Source: Eudorina sp. 2006-703-Eu-15 | Lineage: Eukaryota > Chlorophyta > Chlorophyceae > Chlamydomonadales > Volvocaceae | Assembly: GCA_003117195.1 (NCBI GenBank) | Contig: BDSI01000177.1 | Span: 124,001-188,000 of the forward strand | Direction of reading: 5' to 3' | Length of the DNA: 64,000 nt | Shown here: positions 47,275 through 60,440 of the stretch, piece by piece | How positions within the stretch are numbered: the stretch's first letter is position 1 | Layout: every line of letters starts with the position of its first letter | Made by a program: the position numbers and the translations under genes | The notes under the pieces: generated by a model | What the model was told of the DNA's origin: nothing | The model's input: only the letters and a program-made list of their open reading frames with translations | Databases searched by the model: none

Positions 47275-50200
47275 ATGGCCAGTGTTAGTCCACCTACAGC
47301 TGGTGGTTGTACGCCTGAGCAGTATAGCATAATCCTGCAGGCGTTGCACGATGATTCCGCCGCCGCGACGGCTCTTTGCAAGGTCTTCGCTACCAGCAAC
47401 CGAACAGAGGAAGTGGCTATGGGGCTGAATACAGTGTTTATGGTGCTGAGCGGCGCGCTGGTGTTCATCATGGTGAGGCCAACTGGTGCCCGTAGATAGG
47501 GCTTTTTGCTCTGTGGCTTCGACGCCCGCGGCATTCCGTCTTATCTCGTCATCTCCACGTTCATTTCTTCAGCATGGAGGCTTCGCTATGCTCGAGGCAG
47601 GCGCTATTCGCAGCAAGAACGCGGTAAGTGCCCGGGCCCAGCTTCGAGGCAGGTCGAGCCTCGCCGCAAGTTGCACCCCAGTTCCCCACTCGAGCCTTCC
47701 ACCAGCTCATCTTTTCCGTATCGGCTATAAGAAACCAATGCCGTCGCGCCTCGCGGTGGTGGCGCTCTTGCTGTCCGGCGCCTTGTCTAGCCGCCGGAAG
47801 CCGTGCCCGCGGGACTGAACTTCACGGACCTTGGGTCGGAACCAGCCCGGCCGAGAGCCCACCTACCTACCTACCTACTTTCATACACACCTACACAGCT
47901 ACACAGCTACTTGTATACCTGCCTACCTGGCTGGCTGGCTGGAGGAACCCGCCTCCTCGAGCCGGTCGGCATCACCACTCGTCGGACAGTGCATGACCCC
48001 AAACACGACGCCGCGGGGCTGTCTTCTGTGTGCACCGCCTCACCTCCCTCCTCGCGGGCCCACCACCGTCTGTGTCTCTCGGGGCGCCGCGCCGCGGTCC
48101 CCCCTTCACGCGCAGATGAACATCCTGCTCCAGACGGTGCTGGACGGGGCCGCCAGCGCCGTCATGTGGTACTTGGTGGGGTACGGCTTCGCGTACGGCA
48201 TCGGAGACAACCCGAACGGCTTTGTGAGTGCGGCCAGCCATGCGGCGGGGCACCCAGGGGAGGGGGGAGGGGGCGGAAAGGGGGGGTCCCGGGGCGGTCT
48301 TAAGGATGCTCGCCAGTCAGGGAGCGGGCTTGCGTGGGGCATGCGGCAGTACGGCAGTACGGGAACGGGCCGTACACGGGCAATTGCCCGTGACGAGCAA
48401 AATCCGGCCTCGTGCCCGTATCCCTGACTGCCCTTTTGTTTTGTCATCCGCCCTCCTCCTCCTCCTTCTCCGGGGACCCATATCCTTCCGTGCATCATCA
48501 GCACCCCCATCCCCTCCCAGCTCCGTCGCACGGACCTCTAGGGCGGGTTAGCGCCTCGCACCCCATCCAGTGCCATCCCATCCCGCACCGGCTGCCCACG
48601 TCCCGCCTTGGACCCCCCTCCTGCGGCCCCAGATCGGCGACGCCGTGTTTGGACTGTCCCGCTACGTTTCCCACGAGAGCAGTGCGGGGACGGGCAACTG
48701 GACCAACTGGTTCTTCCAGTGGGCCTTCTGCGCCACTGCTGCCACCAGTGAGTGAGGATTGAGGACGGGGCGGAAGGGGGAGTGCGGATGGGGCTGAGGC
48801 GAGGGAGAGGCGGGCCCAGCCCCTCGCCGGACAGCGTAGGGCCCGTAGAAGGTTGTACTCGGGGCCATGTCGGGTCAAGGGAGGGGTCGGGGCAGGGCGG
48901 GGCGAGTTGAGTCGGGGCGAATTGAGTCGGGGCGGGGCGGGCCTTCGCGCAGTGCTCGTCGATGGAGTTCTCGGGGGCCCGGGGTCGGGGCAGGGCCCCA
49001 CTGCCTGAGAGCCGCCATGAGCGGATGGTGCCAGGCGGTGGGCACCTGATGGGGCCTCCAGCCTCCCCCTCCCCCATTGGTGGCGTCACAGAGGTCCCCC
49101 TCCTCGGGCTCTCAACCCCTCCTCGGGCTCTCAACCCCTCCGGTGCCCTCCTGCCACCTTCCCCTTGCCCTCCCGGCCAGTCCCCGCGGGTGCCGTGGCG
49201 GAGAGGTTCAACTTCAACGCCTATCTGGGTGAGTCGGTCGGAGGCTGGAGGGGCTGCGGGGGCCTAATGGGCGGAGGCCGGAGGGGCTGCGGGGGCCTTA
49301 TGGGCGGGGCCGGAGGGGCTGCGGGGGCCTTATGGGCGGAGGCCGGAGGGGGAAGCGGGGGCCTTATGGGCGGAGGCTGGAGGGGCTGCTGGGGCCTTAT
49401 GGGCGGAGGCCGGAGGGGCTGCGGGGGCCTTATGGGCGGAGGCCGGAGGGGCTGCGGGGGCCTTATGGGCGGAGGCCGGAGGGGCTGCGGGGGCCTTATG
49501 GGCGGAGGCCGGAGGGGCTGCGGGGGCCTTATGGGCGGAGGCCGGAGGGGCTGCGGGGCCTTATGGGCGGAGGCCGGAGGGGCTGCGGGGGCCTTATGGG
49601 CGGAGGCCGGAGGGGGAAGCGGGGGCCTTATGGGCGGAGGCCGGAGGGGGAAGCGGGGGCCTTATGGGCGGAGGCCGGAGGGGCTGCGGGGGCCTTATGG
49701 GCGGAGGCCGGAGGGGGAAGCGGGGGCCTTATGGGCGGAGGCCGGAGGGGGAAGCGGGGAAAACAGCGGCCCGGTGGGCTGGTGGGGGTTACCTGGCTGC
49801 GCTAACGGCCATGCGAGAGAAGTGGAGCGGTGGAGTGTGAGGAGCACCATGCCAGGGTCTATAGCATCTCGAGGGGGGGCGTTCGGTGGCGGGGCGGGTG
49901 CGGTTTCGCTGTCTGTATTGACAAAGGGTGTCGGTGGCGGGGCGGCCGCTGGCTGCCAGCTGGAGGGGTGTTCGGAGTGCCGGTTGGGTCCGCGGTCAGC
50001 ACTCGGTGCGGTCCGGTTCGGCTCGGCGACCGCTGGGTACGCTTCTCGCCACTGGCCCACGGCAGAAATGCCATCCATCCAAGGACATCGCAACAGCGAA
50101 CCCTAGACTGTACACAATACAATCCGTGCGCGTGCAACCTGACTGACCGCTCCCCCAGCACACCATCACCGCACCCCGCCCACTTCCGCGCCCCGAGCGG

Positions 50201-53200
50201 CGGGGCCCAAGGAATCCCTCCCTCCCGTGACAAACTCGCGTATCCACCCCTCCAGGCTACTCCCTCTTCCTGGGCGGCTTCGTGTACCCGGTTGTCGTAC
50301 ACTGGGTCTGGTGTCGTACCGGTTGGCTGGGGTACGGCGCCGATAAGCCGCTGCTGGGGGCCGGCATGATCGACTTCGCAGGCAGCGGGGTGGTGCACAT
50401 GACGGGAGGGCTGGCGGGTGAGAGGGGCGGGGAGGGTCGGGAGGGTCGGGTTGGGGGGCGTTGTGGGGCGGGTGGGGGTTGCGGGGTCCGTCGGGCGAGT
50501 GCGGGTTCTCAGGAGCCAGCCCGCGGAGCCCTGGCAGGTCGGGGGTGGGTTAGGGGCTTGCAAGGGTGGAGGCGTGCGCAACATGAGGGAGGGGTGTGCA
50601 ACGGTGGTGGACCAAAAAGAGCCAGGGCCCGTGCCTGGGTCTGGCGCGAGATGAGCAGACAGCGGGGGCGTGTAGGCGGACGAGGTCGGGAGGAAGGGCG
50701 GTTTAGGTAGCCGTTGGTATGGTACGGCATGTCGAGGGGGTCTGGTACGGCATGCGACCATTCCCTCGGCCCAAGAAATCTTCTCCTGTTTGTCTCTCCT
50801 GTCCCTGTCCCTTACCTGTCAAGTAGGGTACATAGAGTCGCCTCCCCCACCCCACCCCAGTTCCCTGCGAAGCGGGAACGACAGCACCCCCGCGCCACCA
50901 GCGCCCCCAGCACTCCGCCATACTCTTCTGTTCATGGGGTTAAACGCTGCCGTTCACTGCTGTACATTGTCGTACACTGTCGTGCGCAGGTCTGACGGGC
51001 GCCGTGATGGTGGGTCCCCGGCTGGGCCGCTTCGACATGAACGGCAACCCGGTGCCCATGCCGGGGCACTCGGCCATCCTGGTGGTGCTGGGGACGGTGC
51101 TGCTGTGGTTTGGATGGTGAGGGGATAGGGCTGGGGGGGCGCGGGAGGGGCGGGGGGGCTGGGGTGGGCGGTAGCCGACCTGGCGGCACCTCGGACCTCG
51201 TGGTGCTGCCCCTGGAGCCTCCGTCCTCCCCGCGGGGCCCTTAGGGGGCTACCCCCGCCCCGGCCCCCAGCCTATCATCGCAAAGGCAACAACGCAGCGC
51301 TATATATCGATGTATGTCTACCAGCTTCCTACGCCCCTCGCTCGTGCCGAACCGTCGCCCTGGCAGCAGCGCAGTTTGAAATGTCGACCAGCTTCCTTAC
51401 CCCCCCCCCCGCTCGTGGCCCCCTCCTCCTGCCCAGGGTCCGGGGGGGTTATTGGGGCTGTAGGGGCCGGGGGGCGGACGGCCCGGGGGGAAGCTGATGC
51501 GCGTGTGTGCCGGCGGCTGAGCTGACCGGTGGCCTCCGTCCCCCGGCCCGTGCACACCCGCGCGGCATGTTCCATGTGGCTGTGCTCCCTGTCTGAGTTT
51601 GTGCGGCTGTACGGCATTGCGTAGGTACGGCTTTAACCCGGGCAGCGCCCTGGCGGCTGACACGGCGGGCGCGGCGGCGGCGGCGGGGCGGGCGGCCGTC
51701 ACGACGACGCTGTCGGGCGCGGCGGGCGGCCTGACGTGTCTGGCGCTGGCGGTGGCCCGGAACCTGGTGGGAGGGGGAGGGGGGTGGGGGGAGGGGGCAT
51801 ACAGGAAATTGGTTTGACACTCAACTGCGCTGCAGCCAGAGCAGAGGAGGGTGCGTGTGTATAAGAAAAACTGACCCGGCGGGGGCGTATGTGTGTGGGG
51901 TGGGTGGGGGGTGGGTGCGTCTTTGTGTTTTCTTCCGTGTGCGCTTTTTGAGCAGCAGTCGGAACAGCAGTCGCACCCGCAGTAGCCGATCCCCTAGGAC
52001 AATCCGGGGACCTGTCAATCGGCCCGCCGCCAGCCTGCCCGCCGCGGCGGTCATGCTCGCCGCGCTGGGCCCTGCTGGTTGCCGGGAGGCGCCCAGTCTC
52101 AGTCCAGCGCAGCAGCCCTCAGTCCTCGTCGACTTAAACTCCCGCGGGGGTCTCTGTGGCCCCAACCGCACCTTGCTCTCCCCTCCGCCCCTGGTCCAGA
52201 GGCCCGCAGCCTTCCCCCTGCCTCGCACAGGTTTAGTTCTTTACTTTCCGATCCCGACCCTGGCCCTGACTGACTCGACCCTGGCTGACGCGACTGTGAC
52301 GCCCACTCGGCCCCTCCCCCCGACCTCCTCGGCGTCAACGGCCTGCAAAACACCCCTAACTACCTACCCGTTCTCCCCCCTCACAACCCCCCGTACGACT
52401 CCCCTGACGACCCGATGTTTGCTCTGGCAGCAGCAGCGCAGTATAAGTATGTCTACCAATTCCTATACCCCTCACGACCCCCCAACTCCCAACACCTGCG
52501 CTCCGCGGCCCCCGCCCCCCGTCCCCCGTCCTCCAGTCCTGGGACCTCGCCTCGCTGTGCAACGGCATGCTGGTGGGCTTCGTGGCCATCACCGCCGGGT
52601 GCGCCCTGGTGGAGCCGTGGGCGGCGCTGCTGTGCGGCTGCCTGGCGGCGGCGCTGTTCGAGGGCGCGTGTCTGCTGCTGCTGCGCATGCGGGTGGACGA
52701 CGTGGTGTCGGCGGGGCCCATGCACGGGGCCTGCGGGGCGTGGGGGGTCGTGTTTGTGGGGCTGCTGGCCAAGCAGGTAGGCGAGGAGGGGGAGGAGGAG
52801 GGGGAGGGGGAGGAGGAGGGGGAGGCGGCCGGAGCGGGTGCTGACCCGCGGGTCGGGGATGGGGTTTGTGATTGGGGCGGGACAATGAATCGAGGTGTCG
52901 TGACAGCGCGATGTGCGGATCAGCGGATCGGGTCGGTTGTGTTGGGGGATATGAGGCAGAGGGTGCAGGAGGCAGATGTTGAAGGGGGTCACGGATGCGC
53001 GCTGATTCCCCAGGAGTATTTATCGCCGGGCTGAGTGTGTCTGGGCTGTTTTTCTTTTTAATCCCCAGAGGAGCTCAGCTCAGCTCAGCTGCCGACGTCG
53101 CGACTGCGCTTCGGTAAAGAAGGGAGCGGGCGGTGGTGGGTCAGGAGCACCGCCCATCCGCCCTGCGCCATGGGCGGTGGCTGTGTCCGCTGCCTTCGGC

Positions 53201-55168
53201 CTGCTCGTATCCCGCCTGACCCGGGGACGCTGCGCCGTGTGATCACGAGTATTGAATCACACTCTCACGCACCGGTCTGCATGCCTCGCACCCTCATCCG
53301 TAGTGGTCGTTGTCTGCTTGGCCCCAACCCCCGCTTCCCCTCTGCCCTCTGCCGCCACCCCACCCCACCCCACCCCACCCCACCCCAGGAGTACATCATG
53401 CAGGCCTACCCCAACCGGGAGGAGTACCCGCACGGCCTCTTCTACGGCGGCGGGGGCAGACTGCTGGCGTCGCAGGTGATCAGGCCAGACGTGTCCGCTC
53501 TCGGAGTCATGGCCGGGTGGCCGGGTGGCTGGGGGCGCCCAGGGAGGGGAGGAAGGGCCACCCTGCGCTGCGTGCTATCGTATCGTCCGTGTCGTCGTCG
53601 TCGTCGTTGTGAAGGAAGTCGTCGTCGTCGTCGTCGTCAACTCCCCACTGAGCCCTGGCCCTGGCCCTGGCGCCGCCCCTCCTCCCGGCCGCCGCAGGTC
53701 ATTGGCGTGTTGGTGATTGGCGGCTGGGTGCTGGGCACCATGGGCCCTTTCTTCCTGCTGTTCAAGGCGGCGGGGGCGCTGAGGATCAGCGCGGAGATGG
53801 AGCAGGCGGGGCTGGACGTGTCAAAACACGGGGTGGGTGGGTGGCTGGTTGGGTGGGTGGGACGGTGGGTGGGGTGGGTGGGAGCGGTCGCAGGCGGAGC
53901 GGCGCGGGCATTGCCCGTGGGGGGCACTGACGGACGTTTACGGATGACCACAGCCAGCGTTTCCGTGTGTTTGGGTTGTGTCTTGGGATTAATAGGGTCG
54001 TGCCTTGCAAAAAGGGGTGGGGGTGTGTCGCTCGGGGCGCCTTTCGGCGGCGGTGGCCGGATAGAGTGTCTGTCTGCATGTCTGCTGAATGAGTTCTGCG
54101 AATCGGCAACAGGATGTTGCGTGGACGGGTTTTCTTCTTTACTTTGCTGGTACGGTATTGCGTGGATGCCGTACCTGACCGGAATGCATCGTATCCCTCC
54201 CCCTCTGTGTGTTGCGTTGCTGGGGCTTCACTCCGCCGCCGTACCTGGTACGACAGGGCTCCGCGTACAACATTCCGACCTTTGGCAGCAGCGCGGGCGG
54301 CGGGTACTTCTATATGGGCAACCCCGGCGGTGGCGCCGGCGGCAGCAAGCATCCTCACCTGTCCGGATCGTACGGCAACGGCGGCACAGGCGCCGTCGCG
54401 AATGTCCATGCGGGCGGCGGCGGCGGCGGCAGGGCCGTCGGTGATGCCATCATGCGCGCCCAGACGATGGGCGGGCTGGTCACAGTCGGTAGCGGTGGCG
54501 GCGGCGGCGCCGCCGCCGCCACAGCCTCCCCTGCCGCCAGCGGCGGCGGCGGCATTGTCGCGCCCTTTGCAGGTCTGAGCGACCTGCCGGCGCCGGCGGC
54601 GGGCGCCGCGGTGGCGCCGCTGTTCGGTCACGGCGGCGGCGACCAGAAGTACGGCAACGGCGGCCTCCTTGACAGCAGCTTTGGCAGCAACTGCAGCCAG
54701 CGCCACAGCGCCCCGCCACCCCCTCGGGGGGGAGGGAGGGGCATCTCGGGGTGCGGTCGGGAGCCCAACGGCTCCGCCGTCGGCACACCTACGGCGGTAA
54801 GCCCGTCCGACCCCGACCGCAACCACACGGCCGCCTCTGCCGTCGTCGGCGGCCCCGCCGCCGGACGAGGAGTGCCCGCGTTCAGCTTGGAGCCGTCGTC
54901 GCGATCTGGCGGCGGCGGCGGCGGCGGCGGTGGCAGCGGCAGCGGCAGACACCAGTCGGAGGTCCTGGCGGAGGTCGGGGTACGGCTCATGGCGCCCAAC
55001 GGCGCGGCGGCGAGGAGCGAAAAGAGCGGAGGCGGCCGTGGCGGCGCCACCGCTGCCGTCGCCGCGCCCGAGCCGGCTGGCTTGGTGTCGCCGGCCGTGA
55101 GCGGCGACCCCTCCGCCGCCGCCGCCGCCAGCGCCTCCCCCGCGGTGGCGGGTGGTGCGGCACCTTAG
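47275..55168 (+). CDS. AMT1: AMT1-type ammonium transporter with long Gly-rich tail (12 exons)
   Basis: AMT proteins are trimeric membrane channels that import ammonium. Exons: 47275-47472, 47573-47623, 48116-48223, 48633-48747, 49181-49228, 50256-50417, 50990-51116, 51625-51766, 52537-52776, 53389-53475, 53698-53832 and 54257-55168. All phases agree, giving 774 residues. Conserved features: [15 protein letters not shown] in the second helix, [14 protein letters not shown] with the gate Phe, the signature [13 protein letters not shown] with the first pore His, [11 protein letters not shown], and [17 protein letters not shown] with the second pore His. The regulatory C-terminal helix start [20 protein letters not shown] is also present. 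The last exon adds about 300 residues of Gly/Ala/Ser-rich sequence, making the protein much longer than the usual 450-520. Paralogue number cannot be fixed from sequence. Confidence 0.95.
49236..49762 (+). repeat. 33-bp minisatellite in AMT intron
   Basis: About 15 tandem copies of a 33-bp unit, GGAGGCCGGAGGGGCTGCGG followed by GGGCCTTATGGGC, start a few bases after the donor site at 49229. Variants replace GGGCTGC with GGGGAAGC. Because 33 is a multiple of three, several forward frames stay open and create artefactual Gly/Arg-rich ORFs up to 313 codons. Confidence 0.95.
51305..51408 (+). repeat. Dispersed intronic repeat, two adjacent copies in AMT intron
   Basis: Two neighbouring copies of the element also seen in DXS introns: a partial one at 51311-51339 (TGTCTACCAGCTTCCT) and a fuller one at 51346-51408 containing CCGAACCGTCGCCCTGGCAG then CAGCGCAGTTTGAAATGTC. 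Confidence 0.7.
52425..52480 (+). repeat. Dispersed intronic repeat, copy in AMT intron
   Basis: Contains GCTCTGGCAGCAGCAGCGCA then TATGTCTACCAATTCCTATA, matching the copies at 833-897 and 51346-51408. It lies shortly before the acceptor of the exon starting at 52537. Confidence 0.7.
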
Positions 55169-56101
55169 TGTCCGCTGGGCACTGGAACCACCGCGGGAAG
55201 CCCTGGCGGCGTCCGCCAGGCCTGATGACACCTTTTGACACTGATGTCGATGAGACCTGATGATGAGGCAAGGAACAGCGCTGACGGCCCGCGCGGCTCG
55301 TGGTCAGCCTGTCTGCAAGCGCGCGAGGTCCCGCACGTTCTGACGCCACATGTCAGGGCTTGGGCTTGGCGTGCTGGTGCCCGGAGCGTGGTCAGCGGTA
55401 GATGTGTTGTCGTGTCTTGTTTGAATGTTTACTTTGGTGACCGACGCCAGCAGGCAGGGATAGGAGATGTCGGCGCCGTACAGTACGGCACCCAGGCGTG
55501 CCATGTGGGAGCACGTACGGCTGCGATCCCGGTGGATGTGCGGACATGACGAGGCCAAGGGCCGGGGGCACCGGTTGGGGCCACGGGTGACCTCGTGGCG
55601 TAGTTGTACGGCCGCTTCAAAGAATGTGCGGCCGTACGGCTGTACGGCTGGCGGGCGCGCGAAAGGGGGGCGTGAACGACGGATGGAGTCGGGTGCCATC
55701 GGGAAGGGTGGGTTCGCGCGCGTTGGCTGTTCTGAGAAGACAAATTGCGATCCTTGATGACAAAGATGCCGTGATTGATGCGGATCGGAGTGCTGGGACG
55801 GAGGCGATATTGCAACTCGCGGATCTGCCGAGAAGGCGCATCACAGACGTCGCGACTCGGCAGGTGCCGCGCGCGCTGGCGGGCTGTGTACGACAGTGAT
55901 GCTGCAGGCAGACAGTACGACAGGGTGGCTAGCGAGGGAATGGAACGCACTTGTGGCATTGCTGGTGTGGGATTGCGTGCGTTGGGGATTTACACGATTT
56001 GATGCCATCCATGGACCTCTGGGAGGGAGATCCGCGCTGCATGCACTTAATGGCTCGGGTTCTTAAAGGTGTCACGAGGCAGGCACGTGCAATGTTTACG
56101 T

Positions 56102-56182
56102 AGATAGATCGGGCTATATAGATAGATAGATCGGGATAGATAGATAGATAGATCGGGATAGATAGATGGGGATAGATAGATG
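56102..56182. repeat. GATA microsatellite
   Basis: Several runs of GATA/TAGA tetramers are interrupted by GATCGG and GATGGG, about 80 bases long. Confidence 0.9.
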
Positions 56183-57329
56183 TGGTGTGCCGACTCGTGG
56201 CGCGAGGCGTTGGCCACGGCGGCCGCCCGGAGCTCTGCATGGGGGCCTGAGCCCCTGCTCGTGGCCTGGGGACTGTGGCGCGGTGCCCAGCGAGTCAGTC
56301 AGTCACCGGGCGTGCGACAGACCCGTGGGTCCTACTCCGTTGCGAATCCTCGGAGCAGGAGGAGGAGCTCCATGTTCAGCGCACTTACCACTTACTTTCT
56401 GAGGTGGGTGAGTGATGAGGGGCGGGCGAATGAACGGCCTGTGCGGTTGCGTCAATGGAAACGGTCGCGGTAGTTTTCAGGGGACGAAGTCGGGCGCGGT
56501 CGATGCGATTTTAGAGGTAGCCGCTGGAGCTTAGTGAATGAACGTACGGTCCTGGGCTGCGACAGGCACGGGCGGTGCGGGCGGGGCTGGCTGGGTCGGA
56601 GGTCGGAGGTCTGCGGGTGTCGGGGAGGTGGAGCTCGGATGACTGGGCGGGTTGTCGCTTGTCGGATGCCGGCATTGTTTCCGCCGCGCCATCTTTGTAC
56701 GGTGTTGTTTCTGACTGCGTAGATAGTGCTCTTGGGCGGCGCGACACAACCTCGCAATTCTTATCCGCACTGGTACATCGACCTGTACCGGAACAACTGT
56801 TTTATGGCTCGCCACGGCTGGTGGTGTTGCCCTCTCAAGGTTCGCCCTTGTCGGTGTGATTGTGTCGCGTTGTCGTGCGTTGCGTGTTAGTTGACTCGCA
56901 GAGTTGGATGTTGCAGGAACAGACGCGCTGCGGCGTCTCCGTGTGCGGCGGTGTTCCTGAACTAACTTTACCTCGTCGCGGCCCGCGCTCAGGGAAACCA
57001 CACGCACACTGACAGGTAGGAAAGGGCGGTGCGGCCGGCACCGAGGCAGCACCACTTTTATCCCTGGCTGTGGTTGGTTCTCAGGAACGGGGTGGTTCCC
57101 CGGTAACGTGGGTACGGGGTGTGTTTCGGTGCACTTCGTGGAGCCAGTCCGGTGCGCCATGGCGGCGAAAATTCGTTTCTGCAGTAAAAGGTGAGGAAGC
57201 TTTGGCTGTCACCGATGACTCCTGTAATAACATCCTTAAGAATACGCTGACAGCTGCCATACAAAAACTGCAAGTTTCCCTTCCCCACTGTTCCCGACAG
57301 ACCTCTGCGCTCCCCGTCCTTCTCACTCC

Positions 57330-57443
57330 ACCGTCGGAAGGTGATAACCTATCCGTGCAGCCATGTAACCGCAATTTCGGGTTCGGGTTGAAGTGGCGGT
57401 TACTGCACGGATATGCCTTCACCGTCCTTCACCTTCCGACGGT
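57330..57443. ncRNA. Candidate small-RNA hairpin / inverted repeat
   Basis: Outer arms 57330-57344 (ACCGTCGGAAGGTGA) and 57429-57443 are perfectly complementary over 15 bases. Inner arms 57351-57360 (ATCCGTGCAG) pair with 57403-57412, and 57366-57372 (TAACCGC) pairs with 57396-57402. The whole would fold into a stem of about 45 bases with bulges and a loop of about 23 bases. It could be a miRNA precursor, a short inverted-repeat element, or a structured 3' UTR. Confidence 0.5.
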
Positions 57444-58146
57444 TCCACAAGACAGGTGCTTCATGATTTGAAGGATTGAAACCCGCCTATGTTGACCCGC
57501 TGACGACTTGCGACGCGAAAAATATGACAGCCAGCTTCTTGTGTTATTGATGGGCCTGGTGGCCACGGTGGCCAGTTGGTTGCACTCTAGGTGTTCGGGG
57601 GCTGCGCTATTGGCGATGTGATGCAAAATTGCAAACATATCTCTACGCAATAACATCTGCTTATAGTGAAAGTGATGGAGGTGCAGCGTCTCTATCCTTC
57701 CAGAACCTTCTCCGAAAGACTGGGCAGAGCTACTTGGGAATTTCCCTGCGTCTTCCGCTTCATTCCGCGAAGTGACATGCTCACTGCCGTGAGCTTACGG
57801 GCGGCTCATGTACTGGAAAGTTCACAGGTATCAAAACCTTTGTTGGGGCCCGCTAGGACACCACGTGAATACACGCAAACTGTGACGAGGCTGAGACTGT
57901 GATAACATTCCGAACTTTATTTCACCGTAGTTTGGTTTCACAGCATTTACCGCGCAACGCACTCATCGTTTATCGGCCGTCGACACACGCAAAGCCCGCC
58001 GTGCATTTCCAGGATATCATGTTGATGTCAGTATGTTTTTTGTGTGATCAATATTGCAGCAAAGGGCCTTTTATGGAGGTGTACGGGTTATACATGGACA
58101 ATTTCATGGCCAAGTCGTGACGTGCAACGCACAATTAGAAACCCTT

Positions 58147-60440
<2,294 letters not shown>

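Larger units (their letters stand above)
55169..58146. other. AMT 3' UTR and AMT-NTR intergenic region
   Basis: No exon is supported. A (GATA)n/(GATC) repeat lies at 56102-56182. A forward TGTAA at 57364-57368 lies inside the strong hairpin at 57330-57443. The sequence immediately before 58147 should be the NTR promoter and leader; no TATA box is obvious. Confidence 0.55.

Noticed and set aside
49165..50106. 313-codon forward open frame with Gly/Arg repeats
   Set aside because: It is produced by the 33-bp minisatellite, whose length is a multiple of three, inside an AMT intron. It includes the true small exon 49181-49228 only by coincidence of frame.
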